Origin: Dehalococcoidia bacterium
GTDB lineage: Bacteria; Chloroflexota; Dehalococcoidia; Lucifugimonadales; JAGWBF01
Reading direction: 5' to 3'
Assembly (NCBI GenBank): GCA_021296015.1
Contig: JAGWBG010000006.1
Span: forward strand, 5,575 to 25,885
DNA length: 20,311 bases
Shown: positions 1 through 6,868 of the stretch, one piece after another
Numbering within the stretch: the stretch's first letter is position 1
Layout of the letters: each line of letters starts with the position of its first letter
Made by a program: the position numbers and the translations under genes
Notes under the pieces: generated by a model
Told to the model about the DNA's origin: nothing
Database searches by the model: none
What the model saw: only the letters and a program-made list of their open reading frames with translations

Positions 1-67
1 GCCTGTCGGCAGACAGGTACGGGGCCAGAATCCAGGGTTGGGGGGTCCGGCGCAGGCCGGAATCTGG
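1..67. repeat. GC-rich nested palindromic repeat (partial, at window edge)
   Basis: Positions 2-7 (CCTGTC) pair with 12-17 (GACAGG). Positions 46-51 (TCCGGC) pair with 56-61 (GCCGGA). Positions 25-29 (CCAGA) pair with 63-67 (TCTGG) around that inner hairpin. The 9-mer GTACGGGGC (17-25) recurs at 11211-11219 inside a second palindromic block, so both probably belong to one dispersed repeat family. It lies just past the end of coaBC and could act as a transcript-end structure for the minus-strand operon. The element may extend beyond the window. Confidence 0.5.
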
Positions 68-124
68 AAATTGTCAGTGCCAACACGCCCTGGAGTCACG
101 CCTCCTCAAAAGGGACGATGGTTA

Positions 125-1315
125 TTATAGTAGTTGTCTCACCCGGTCCAGGATGCGGTGGGCCACCTCGTGCTTGGACATGAGGGGTAGGTCCTCCACG
201 CCGCCGTCCCTGTCCACCAGGACGACCTTGTTGGTGTCGGTGCCGAAGCCGCTGCCCTCGGCGGTTATATCGTTGGCCACTATCAGGTCCAGGGACTTCC
301 TCAGCACCTTACCCCTGGCGTTCTCCAGCAGGTCCTCGCTCTCTGCGGCAAAGCCCACCTTTATGAACCGGCCCCTGGACTCCTCCAGAATGTCGGGGGT
401 CTTGCCCAACCCGATAGACCAGGTATCCGAGTCTTTCTTCACCTTTTGGGACGCCGGAGAGACGGGCATATAGTCGGCCACTGCAGCCGCCATGATAAGG
501 GCATCCGCACCGGCGACGGAATCCTTAACAGCGTCGCGCATCTCCAGAGCAGTCCCCACTTTGACAACCTCCACGGCTACCGGGTCTGCCAGACTGGTAG
601 GAGCGGTGACCAGCACCACCCTGGCACCCCTGTCCCTGGCTACCTCCGCTACAGCGTAGCCCATCTTGCCGGACGAGCGGTTGGTGATGACCCGAACCGG
701 GTCTACAGGCTCCTGCGTCCCCCCGGCACTCACCACTACCGTGTACCCCGCCAAGTCGCCTTTCCGGCCAAGAAGGGCACTGATGTTCCCCACTAGCTCC
801 GGCGTCTCCACCAACCTGCCCATCCCCACCAGACCGGAGGCCAGGCGACCGATGGCCGGACCCACGATAAGGACTCCCCTGTCCTTCAGTTTGGACAGGT
901 TCTCCTGAGTGGCCGGGTTGTCGTACATGTGGGCATCCATGGCCGGGGCAACCATCATGGGGGCGCGGGTAGCGAGGATGGTGGTGGTCAGGGGGTCGTC
1001 GGCCAGCCCCGCGGCCATCTTGGCAATGAAATGGGCGGTGGCGGGGGCCACTACCACTATATCCGCACTCTCCGCCAAGGCCACGTGTTCCACGCTAAGC
1101 TCCGAGTCGGGGTCGAAGGTCTCGGTTACAACCGGCCTGTGGGTGATGCTGCGAAAGGCCAGAGGGGTGACGAACCGGGTGGCCCCATAGCTCATAATGG
1201 TGTTCACCAGAGCACCCGCCTGGACGAGCTTGCTTGCCAGGTCCAGGGCTTTGTAACAAGCGATGCTGCCCGTCACACCCAGGACTATGTTCTTCCCGTG
1301 CAGCACACCGGGCAT
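125..1315 (-). CDS. coaBC: Bifunctional phosphopantothenoylcysteine decarboxylase / phosphopantothenate-cysteine ligase
   Basis: Cytosolic enzyme for two consecutive CoA steps: ligation of cysteine to 4'-phosphopantothenate (CoaB), then FMN-dependent decarboxylation to 4'-phosphopantetheine (CoaC). Its 396 aa are normal for the family. The flavoprotein decarboxylase half (about residues 7-180) begins with a GVTGSIACYK motif, has the likely catalytic His77 in VEHVAL, and a PAMDAHMYDNPATQ motif. The ligase half (about 190-396) carries SAGGTQEPVDPVR, ITNRSSGKMG and the AAAVADY segment. Two residues differ from the E. coli enzyme: Asp for Asn in the PAMN motif, and Ser in RLASG where E. coli has its active-site Cys. 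From memory, both variants occur in other phyla. It lies 4 nt downstream of coaX with a G-rich Shine-Dalgarno sequence, so the two are very likely cotranscribed. Confidence 0.96.
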   Translation of the reverse strand: MPGVLHGKNIVLGVTGSIACYKALDLASKLVQAGALVNTIMSYGATRFVTPLAFRSITHRPVVTETFDPDSELSVEHVALAESADIVVVAPATAHFIAKMAAGLADDPLTTTILATRAPMMVAPAMDAHMYDNPATQENLSKLKDRGVLIVGPAIGRLASGLVGMGRLVETPELVGNISALLGRKGDLAGYTVVVSAGGTQEPVDPVRVITNRSSGKMGYAVAEVARDRGARVVLVTAPTSLADPVAVEVVKVGTALEMRDAVKDSVAGADALIMAAAVADYMPVSPASQKVKKDSDTWSIGLGKTPDILEESRGRFIKVGFAAESEDLLENARGKVLRKSLDLIVANDITAEGSGFGTDTNKVVLVDRDGGVEDLPLMSKHEVAHRILDRVRQLL

Positions 1316-1319
1316 ATGC

Positions 1320-2129
1320 TCAGCCCCCCTCGCCCTGAGAGGTTGCCTGAGAGGTTGATGGAGGCCCCATGTTCATTTCATGGACGATACGCAACCCGAT
1401 GAGGGTCAGGTCCGGATTGATGGCATCGAAGGTCTCCGTCTCCCTGGCTATGACCGCCGCCAGCCCTCCGGTGGCTACTACCCGGGCATCCTGGCCCATC
1501 TCATCCTTGAACCTTCTGACCATGCCCTCCACCAGCCCGACTTGCCCCAGCAACAGGCCCGACTGCAAGGCAGCTACCGTGTTCCGCCCGATTGCGGACT
1601 TGGGGGGCGTTAGCTCTACCCTCCTCAGCATGGACGTGCTCAAGAAAAGGGCCTCAGCGGCTACGTTGATGCCCGGAGCTATGGCCCCGCCGAGGTACTC
1701 TCCGTCGCGGGAGACGGCATCAAACACGGTGGCCGTCCCGAAGTCAACGATTATGACCGGCCCTCCGTAGAGCTGGAAGGCAGCCACGGCGTCCACGATC
1801 CGGTCGGCCCCCACGTCCCTGGGGCTGTCATACAGGATGTGGACACCCGTCTTTACTCCAGCGGACACGGTCAGGGGGCTAACTTTGAAGTAGCTTTTGC
1901 ACACCTCCTCAAAGGTGGAGGTGAGGGTGGGCACTCCACTGCACAGGCAAGCGCCGGTTATGTCCTCCGCGTTAATTCCCTTGAGAGGGAGGATGCTGGA
2001 GACCAGCAGTCCGTACTCGTCAGGCAGGCGACGGGAATCGGTGGCCAAGCGCCAGGTTGACCTAAGACGCTGCCCATCGAAGACACCCAGGGTTATATTG
2101 GTGTTGCCTATATCTATAGCCAGGAGCAT
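1320..2129 (-). CDS. coaX: Type III pantothenate kinase
   Basis: Catalyses the first committed step of CoA synthesis, ATP-dependent phosphorylation of pantothenate. The type III (CoaX) class is not feedback-inhibited by CoA. The 269-aa product starts with the phosphate-binding MLLAIDIGNTN motif and contains DVGADRI, DFGTATVFD and GGAIAPG, all typical of the acetate and sugar kinase-like fold. A longer reading frame reaches a TTG at 2303. The ATG at 2129 is preferred because the family starts exactly there and because a strong minus-strand promoter (2181-2209) lies between the two starts. A weak AAAGGA lies about 15 nt upstream. It is the first gene of the coaX-coaBC operon. The last ~20 residues are a Ser/Gln/Gly-rich tail without recognisable function. 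Confidence 0.95.
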   Translation of the reverse strand: MLLAIDIGNTNITLGVFDGQRLRSTWRLATDSRRLPDEYGLLVSSILPLKGINAEDITGACLCSGVPTLTSTFEEVCKSYFKVSPLTVSAGVKTGVHILYDSPRDVGADRIVDAVAAFQLYGGPVIIVDFGTATVFDAVSRDGEYLGGAIAPGINVAAEALFLSTSMLRRVELTPPKSAIGRNTVAALQSGLLLGQVGLVEGMVRRFKDEMGQDARVVATGGLAAVIARETETFDAINPDLTLIGLRIVHEMNMGPPSTSQATSQGEGG

Positions 2130-2180
2130 ATCGTCTTGTGATGTTCCTTTACTCGGGCTAGAGTGAGGGCCTACGGCACA

Positions 2181-2209
2181 ATTATACGGCTTCACCCCGA
2201 TGCTCTCAA
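2181..2209 (-). promoter_or_regulatory. Sigma70-type promoter of coaX-coaBC
   Basis: Read on the minus strand: TTGAGA (2209-2204), a 17-nt spacer, then TATAAT (2186-2181). Predicted transcription starts near 2174, giving a ~45-nt leader to the coaX ATG. An 11-mer CTTCACCCCGA (2190-2200) in the spacer recurs with one mismatch at 2225-2235 and may be an operator half-pair. Confidence 0.75.
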
Positions 2210-2246
2210 GTCGGGAAAGCAGGACTTCACCCTGAAGAATGCCCGG

Positions 2247-2275
2247 TTGAAAGCCCGGGTGTTCATTAGTACAAT
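2247..2275 (+). promoter_or_regulatory. Sigma70-type promoter of the acyl-CoA dehydrogenase gene
   Basis: TTGAAA (2247-2252), a 17-nt spacer, then TACAAT (2270-2275). Predicted start is near 2282, giving a ~69-nt leader. The -35 box is bracketed by the inverted repeat CCCGG (2242-2246) / CCGGG (2255-2259), a possible operator. It is divergent from the coaX promoter, with only ~37 bp between the two -35 boxes. Confidence 0.7.
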
Positions 2276-2290
2276 TAGGTCGTCTCACCG

Positions 2291-2317
2291 AGCCATCCAC
2301 CAAAGGTTTGGATGGCC
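2291..2317 (+). promoter_or_regulatory. Hairpin in the 5' leader of the acyl-CoA dehydrogenase mRNA
   Basis: GCCATCC (2292-2298) pairs perfectly with GGATGGC (2310-2316), extended by A2299-T2309. No T-run follows, so it is not a terminator. The Shine-Dalgarno AAGGAG (2338-2343) lies outside the stem. Its function is unknown; transcript stabilisation or protein binding are possible. Confidence 0.35.
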
Positions 2318-2350
2318 CAACATAAAATTGATGCGTATAAGGAGTAACCT

Positions 2351-3508
2351 ATGGCTACCAGGACACCGGAAGAGGCCCGCACTCAAATTGTGAACATGGT
2401 CCGGGAGTTCGCACGTCGAGAGCTGGACCCCATCGTCGCCGAATACGAGCGGGACGATATTGTTCCCCTTGACGTTATCGAGAAGATGAAGGACATGGGG
2501 CTTTTCGGCATAACTATCCCCGAAGAGTACGGGGGAATGGGCCTGGACTACACCACCTTCGCCATGATTTTCGAGGAGCTTTCCAAGACCTGGATGAGCA
2601 TCAGCGGCGTTATAGGCACTCACCACATCATGGCCCACGTGGTCACCAACTTTGGCACCGAGGAGCAGAAGCAGCGGTTCCTGCCCGCATTTGCAACCGG
2701 CGAAAAGCGGGGGGGACTGGCCCTCACCGAGCCAAACGCAGGCAGCGATGTCCAGTCCATAGAGCTTACTGCGGTGAAGGATGGCGAGGAGTACGTCATC
2801 AATGGCACCAAGATGTTCATCACCAACGGCAGGCACGGTAACACCTTTGCCCTTATGACCAAGACCGACCGGGATGCGGTCCCACCCCATAGGGGCATGA
2901 GTTGCTTCATCGCAGAGAAGGGGCCTGGCTTTGAGGTGGGCCGAGACCTGGACAAGCTGGGGTACAGGGGGCTGGACACCTGCGAGCTAATCTTCGAGGA
3001 CTTCCGCGTGCCGGCGGAGAACCTGGTGGGCGGCCAGGAGGGAAGGGGGTTCCAGCAGGTCATGAGTGGGCTGGAAGGGGGCCGCATCAATATCGCCGCC
3101 CGCTCTGTGGGGGTGGCTGCCGCCGCCTTTGAGGCCGCCATCAAGTACGCCCAGCAGCGGCAGGCCTTCGGAGTCCCCATTGCCCAGCACCAGGCCATCC
3201 AGCTCAAGCTGGCGGATATGGCGACGAAAATCGAGGCCGCACGCCTCCTCACCTACACTGCGGCGGAGAAGAAGGACAGGGGCGAACGGGTTGACCTGGA
3301 GGCGGGCATGGCCAAGCTCTTTGCCAGCGAGATATGCGCCGAGGTGACCCTGGAGGCCATGCGTGTCCACGGGGGTTACGGGTACATCAAGGAGTACCCC
3401 CTGGAGCGCTACTACCGGGACGCGCCCCTTATGATAATCGGGGAGGGCACCAACGAGATACAACGTCTCGTCATAGCCCGCCAGCTGTTGCAGAGATACA
3501 AGATATAA
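2351..3508 (+). CDS. Acyl-CoA dehydrogenase family protein
   Basis: FAD-dependent enzyme that introduces an alpha,beta double bond into an acyl-CoA thioester, passing electrons to an electron-transfer flavoprotein. The 385 aa are full length for the short/medium-chain subfamily. The N-terminal helical domain (1-115) contains IPEEYGGMGLDY. The beta domain (120-230) contains LTEPNAGSD and MFITNG, which contact FAD and substrate. The C-terminal helical domain contains RQAFG, the MRVHGGYGY signature, and GEGTNEIQ with Glu365 in the position of the catalytic base. Substrate length cannot be read from sequence. The ATG follows a good Shine-Dalgarno (AAGGAG, 2338-2343) and a dedicated promoter. No beta-oxidation partner is adjacent. 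It faces away from the CoA operon but shares its control region. Confidence 0.94.
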   Translation: MATRTPEEARTQIVNMVREFARRELDPIVAEYERDDIVPLDVIEKMKDMGLFGITIPEEYGGMGLDYTTFAMIFEELSKTWMSISGVIGTHHIMAHVVTNFGTEEQKQRFLPAFATGEKRGGLALTEPNAGSDVQSIELTAVKDGEEYVINGTKMFITNGRHGNTFALMTKTDRDAVPPHRGMSCFIAEKGPGFEVGRDLDKLGYRGLDTCELIFEDFRVPAENLVGGQEGRGFQQVMSGLEGGRINIAARSVGVAAAAFEAAIKYAQQRQAFGVPIAQHQAIQLKLADMATKIEAARLLTYTAAEKKDRGERVDLEAGMAKLFASEICAEVTLEAMRVHGGYGYIKEYPLERYYRDAPLMIIGEGTNEIQRLVIARQLLQRYKI

Positions 3509-3536
3509 CTGTGACATCTGACCCTTGACCAAAGCC

Positions 3537-3577
3537 TCTCCTTATGAGAACGTATGTTTCATGTTTTCATAAGGAGA
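3537..3577 (+). promoter_or_regulatory. Long hairpin sequestering the Shine-Dalgarno of the radical SAM gene
   Basis: Positions 3537-3553 pair with 3561-3577: 17 pairs, two of them G-U, with a 7-nt loop. The outermost 11 pairs are perfect Watson-Crick. The right arm contains the Shine-Dalgarno AAGGAG (3571-3576), which pairs with CTCCTT (3538-3543), a sequence resembling the 16S rRNA 3' end. The start codon at 3582 is 4 nt outside the stem. No T-run follows either arm, so this is not an ordinary terminator. As DNA it could equally be a repressor operator. Confidence 0.7.
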
Positions 3578-3581
3578 CGCC

Positions 3582-4907
3582 ATGCTAGTCAAACGCACTC
3601 CCGACGCCTACGACAAGCTGCGTATTCTAGGAGGGATGGCAAGGGACGACGTTCTATCGCACCCTGAGGATGGAAGGGCCGGAAGAGGGCCCCGAATGCC
3701 CTACTCCTCCCGCAAGAGCAATCCCATGCACGGCGTCTACAGGGCAGCAATGCCCAATGGGAAGTACATCAATCTGATGCGGGTGATGTACACCGACTTT
3801 TGCATGATGGACTGCGCCTACTGTCCCAACAGCATCCACGTTCCCAGAAAGCGCTATGCCTTCAAGGTGGATGAGCTGGCCAGGACCTTTATGGAACTCC
3901 ACCAACGCCATGCCGTAGCGGGACTCTTCCTCAGTTCCGGCATCGCCGGCAGCGGCTCCAAGACCACGGAGCGCATGATACACGTGGTGGAGACCATTCG
4001 CCAAAAGTATGGTTTCAAGGGCTACGTACACCTGAAGGTGATGCCCGGAACGGAATACCAGTACGTGGAAGCGGCTTACAGGTTGGGGACGCGCCTTTCC
4101 ATCAATCTGGAGACGCCGACGGCCGATATGATGCGAAAGCTCAGCGCTCGCAAGGACCTGGAACGGGACATACTCAGCCCGATGAGTTGGATTGACAAGC
4201 TCACCCGCAGCGATACCAACGGAGCAGTGGGGCAGGTCACCCAGCTTGTGGTGGGTGCAGCCGACGAGTCGGACGTGGACATCTTCCGGCGCATAGACCA
4301 GCTTTACACCGACTGGAACCTGAAGCGGGTCTACTACGCAGCATTCAACCCGGCCCGCCACACTCCCCTGGAAGAGCATCCCCCTACCCCCATGATGAGA
4401 GAGCACCGGCTGTACCAGGTGGACTGGCTCAAGCGCATCTATCGTTTCTCCAACGAGGAGCTAAATCTGGCATTTGACAGTAGCGGGTTCCTGCCTCTGG
4501 AACATGACCCCAAGACGGCCATTGCCTTGGAGAACGTGGACGCCTTTCCCGTTGAGATAAACTCGGCAAGCCGTGAGCAGCTTCTGCGGATACCCGGCGT
4601 CGGCCCCACCTCCACCCAGCGCATACTGGAGACCCGGCGCCGCCACAGCATAGACACATGGCGCGACCTCCAGGCAATGGGCGTGGTAAGAAAGCGGGCC
4701 TGGCCATTTCTTGCCTTCCCAGGCCAACGACCCCCCAAGGCCAAACAGTTGAAGCTGGACTTGTTCAAGGAGGAGCCTGACCCGAGACAATCCCAGCAGG
4801 CCCCTTCCGCAGGCACAGGCGGGGCTACGGCGCCCTGTGGCGAGACGAGGTCATGTGTAGGCTGCTCGATGTACGGTATGCAGGGGCATCCCGGCCCCAC
4901 GGCATAA
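3582..4907 (+). CDS. Putative DNA modification/repair radical SAM protein with helix-hairpin-helix domain
   Basis: A 441-aa protein resembling the family annotated 'putative DNA modification/repair radical SAM protein', whose reaction is unknown. The N-terminal half has the radical SAM cluster motif at Cys74, Cys78 and Cys81 (CxxxCxxC, in FCMMDCAYC), expected to hold a 4Fe-4S cluster and cleave S-adenosylmethionine. Downstream features of the barrel are FLSSGIAGSG, LKVMPG and SINLETPT. A helix-hairpin-helix module at ~327-375 (RIPGVGPTSTQRIL) suggests nonspecific DNA binding. A linker then leads to a tail with Cys419, Cys425 and Cys428 that could bind metal. The family is usually encoded beside a uracil-DNA glycosylase-like partner, and none is present here. 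The start follows AAGGAG with 5 nt spacing, but that site lies inside a long hairpin (3537-3577). Confidence 0.9.
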   Translation: MLVKRTPDAYDKLRILGGMARDDVLSHPEDGRAGRGPRMPYSSRKSNPMHGVYRAAMPNGKYINLMRVMYTDFCMMDCAYCPNSIHVPRKRYAFKVDELARTFMELHQRHAVAGLFLSSGIAGSGSKTTERMIHVVETIRQKYGFKGYVHLKVMPGTEYQYVEAAYRLGTRLSINLETPTADMMRKLSARKDLERDILSPMSWIDKLTRSDTNGAVGQVTQLVVGAADESDVDIFRRIDQLYTDWNLKRVYYAAFNPARHTPLEEHPPTPMMREHRLYQVDWLKRIYRFSNEELNLAFDSSGFLPLEHDPKTAIALENVDAFPVEINSASREQLLRIPGVGPTSTQRILETRRRHSIDTWRDLQAMGVVRKRAWPFLAFPGQRPPKAKQLKLDLFKEEPDPRQSQQAPSAGTGGATAPCGETRSCVGCSMYGMQGHPGPTA

Positions 4908-4932
4908 AGGCAAACCGTCAGGGATGGGCCTG

Positions 4933-6033
4933 CTAGGAAAGCACACGCTCGAAGATGTAGCGGCCCATGTCCCGGTTCTCATCGAAGGAGAATCCGGCGA
5001 AGTCGCCATTGTACCCTATCAGGGGAACGCTAAGCTCATGGTGGGAGCCGTGGGTGCGAAGGTTGGGCGGCATCTCCACCTCTGAAGGGTCCCCAAAGAC
5101 TACGTCCACCTCCCCGGTAACTACTATATCGCCGATACGTTCCGGGTGAAGCCGTAACCTGGCTGCCGCCTCTTCACATGGGAGGGCGTCTTCCACGCCG
5201 GGGGTCTCTCTCAGCACCTTCAGGGCCTCGTCCCGTTCCGACGGCGGGAGGTGTACGTATACGCAACCACCAAGGTTGGAGTGGTGGACTACGTACCTGT
5301 CCTTGATTATGGGTACCACCCTCGCCCTTATGCCGTGACTATCCAGGGAATGTTTGAGGTCTATCATCCGGGTCTTTCCAGACATCCCGTGGTCCGCAGT
5401 GACCAGTAGCGTGACGTCGGGGTGGGCTTCCACCAACTCGCCGATGGCATTATCAATGATTGCCATGTGTTTCCGGGACTGGGAGTGGTCCGGCCGGTAG
5501 GTGTGCATGGCGTAGTCGGTAGTGGCGATATATACCACGTCGGCAGGTCGTTGGGTCATTACGTAGCCGGCGGCCTTGATGGCCCAGCCGTTGACCTCCA
5601 GGGAGTATATCTCAGGCGCTGGGCCAATACCTTCTACAACCCACCCGGGGGGCTGCTCAGATGAGACGGTGGTGGTGACGCCATTGGACAACAATGTTCT
5701 GAGCTTGTCCTTGGACGTGACCAGTGTAGAGGTCTTGCCCTGTCGCCGTGCCCGTTGGAATATGGTCTCCGACATGATGTGTTCGCCGGATTCCAGGTAG
5801 GTTTCCTCCCCCTTATCGCGGGCCAGCCAGTAATTTGAGCAAATGCCGTGATCCTCGGGATAGCTGGCGGTAACCATGGAAACATTGTTCACATTGGTCA
5901 CCGACGGCATCATGCACCGGCCTATCTTGAGGAACCCCTTCCCGGACATCTCTCGCAGGTTGGGCGTCTCGCAGGCTTCCAGGTACTCAGGGTCGAAGCC
6001 GTCAATACAGACAACAACCACAGTCTTGCTCAT
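4933..6033 (-). CDS. Phosphonoacetate hydrolase-like alkaline phosphatase superfamily protein
   Basis: Predicted metal-dependent phospho- or phosphonohydrolase of the alkaline phosphatase superfamily. The closest recognisable relatives are phosphonoacetate hydrolases (PhnA), which split phosphonoacetate into acetate and phosphate using two zinc ions. The expected ligand set is visible: Asp11 (CIDGFD), the Thr46 nucleophile (PSVTNVNN), Asp173 and His177 (TTDYAMH), Asp214 and His215 (ADHGM), and His328 (RTHGSHHE). The 366 aa contain no signal peptide, so it should be cytoplasmic. A GAGGT Shine-Dalgarno lies ~10 nt upstream of the ATG. No phnW or phnY aminotransferase/dioxygenase gene is adjacent, so phosphonoacetate as the actual substrate is not assured; other nucleotide pyrophosphatase-like substrates are possible. 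It is preceded by a damaged methyltransferase gene on the same strand and converges with the radical SAM gene. Confidence 0.85.
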   Translation of the reverse strand: MSKTVVVVCIDGFDPEYLEACETPNLREMSGKGFLKIGRCMMPSVTNVNNVSMVTASYPEDHGICSNYWLARDKGEETYLESGEHIMSETIFQRARRQGKTSTLVTSKDKLRTLLSNGVTTTVSSEQPPGWVVEGIGPAPEIYSLEVNGWAIKAAGYVMTQRPADVVYIATTDYAMHTYRPDHSQSRKHMAIIDNAIGELVEAHPDVTLLVTADHGMSGKTRMIDLKHSLDSHGIRARVVPIIKDRYVVHHSNLGGCVYVHLPPSERDEALKVLRETPGVEDALPCEEAAARLRLHPERIGDIVVTGEVDVVFGDPSEVEMPPNLRTHGSHHELSVPLIGYNGDFAGFSFDENRDMGRYIFERVLS

Positions 6034-6118
6034 ATCCGGTTTACCTCACTTCCCATCACGTCAACTCCCTCCCATGTGGGGAGATGGAGCCGCCGGTTAA
6101 ATCTGACGGAACAATCAC

Positions 6119-6809
6119 TTAGCTTATCTTTCGGAGGTAGAAGACACAATGGTCTACCGGCTTGGGGTCGGTGAAGTACATGACACCGCCGAGAACATTG
6201 GGGTCTTCGGCCTCCACCAAGCTCAGGCCATAATCTCCCATCACCTGCAGTATCTCCTGTTCATCGTATAGCTGAAAGGAGCGCTCGACGCCGTAGTCCC
6301 GGTCATACACTGTTGTCACCCCGCGTCCGTTTTTGAACATCAGCTGGAGCACGCCACCGCATTTCAGCAGTCGTGCCAGTTCCGGCAACGTGACGTTGAT
6401 GCTGAATCACCGCGTCGCATACGATGAAGTCAAAGGACTCGTCGGGGAAGTCCACGGGAACTCGGAGGTCAGCCAGAAAGACCCTATCGGCAATCTCGGG
6501 GTGGAGAGATTTTGCGGTCAGGATGTTCTCCTCTACGGCGTCAATGCCAATTATATCGTAGCCTTCGAGCCAGAATTGGTACACATCGCGCGCCCCGGAC
6601 CCGCAGCCGGCGTCCAGACCACGGGGGCCGGGTGTTAGCTCCTTGAGCCTCTCCAGCAGGTCGTAGTCGCCCTTGAGGGCCGGGTGAGAAGACCGGATGT
6701 AGATTGACTGAATTAGACGGTGGGCGACCTCGGCGTACCGGCGAGCATGGTGCCGGTAGAACTCCTCGGAGTAATCAACCGGATGGACCCTATCTGATGA
6801 ATCAGCCAT
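6119..6809 (-). pseudogene. Class I SAM-dependent methyltransferase, frameshifted
   Basis: Two frames together make one methyltransferase. The 5' part (ATG at 6809) carries the SAM-binding Rossmann motif GLDAGCGSGARD, the acidic IGIDAVEEN strand and the FDFIVCDAVIQH motif. The 3' part, read in the next frame to a stop at 6119, continues with INVTLPELARLLKCGGVLQLMF and a conserved-looking C-terminus containing YFTDPKP and HCVFYLRK. The switch falls near 6400-6412, where the first frame becomes a nonsense tail. The frames differ by one base (one extra or two missing), and homologs may have a few more residues there, so a small deletion is also possible. Full length would be ~230 aa. The substrate is unknown. 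Either a recent pseudogene or an assembly/sequencing indel. Confidence 0.78.
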
Positions 6810-6868
6810 TACTAACCTTAAGCCTAAGCCGGGACTACAAACATCGGTGAGGCTTGGACGTGCTCCGT

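Noticed and set aside
2130..2303. N-terminal extension of the pantothenate kinase to a TTG at 2303
   Set aside because: The extension has no family similarity and lies across the coaX promoter; the family N-terminus matches the ATG at 2129.
3537..3577. Transcription terminator of the acyl-CoA dehydrogenase gene
   Set aside because: The stem is strong but there is no T-run after it, and its 3' arm is the ribosome-binding site of the next gene.
4887..4926. Bidirectional terminator between the radical SAM gene and the phosphonoacetate hydrolase-like gene (CATCCC / GGGATG)
   Set aside because: Only 6 bp with a 28-nt loop and no T-run on either strand.
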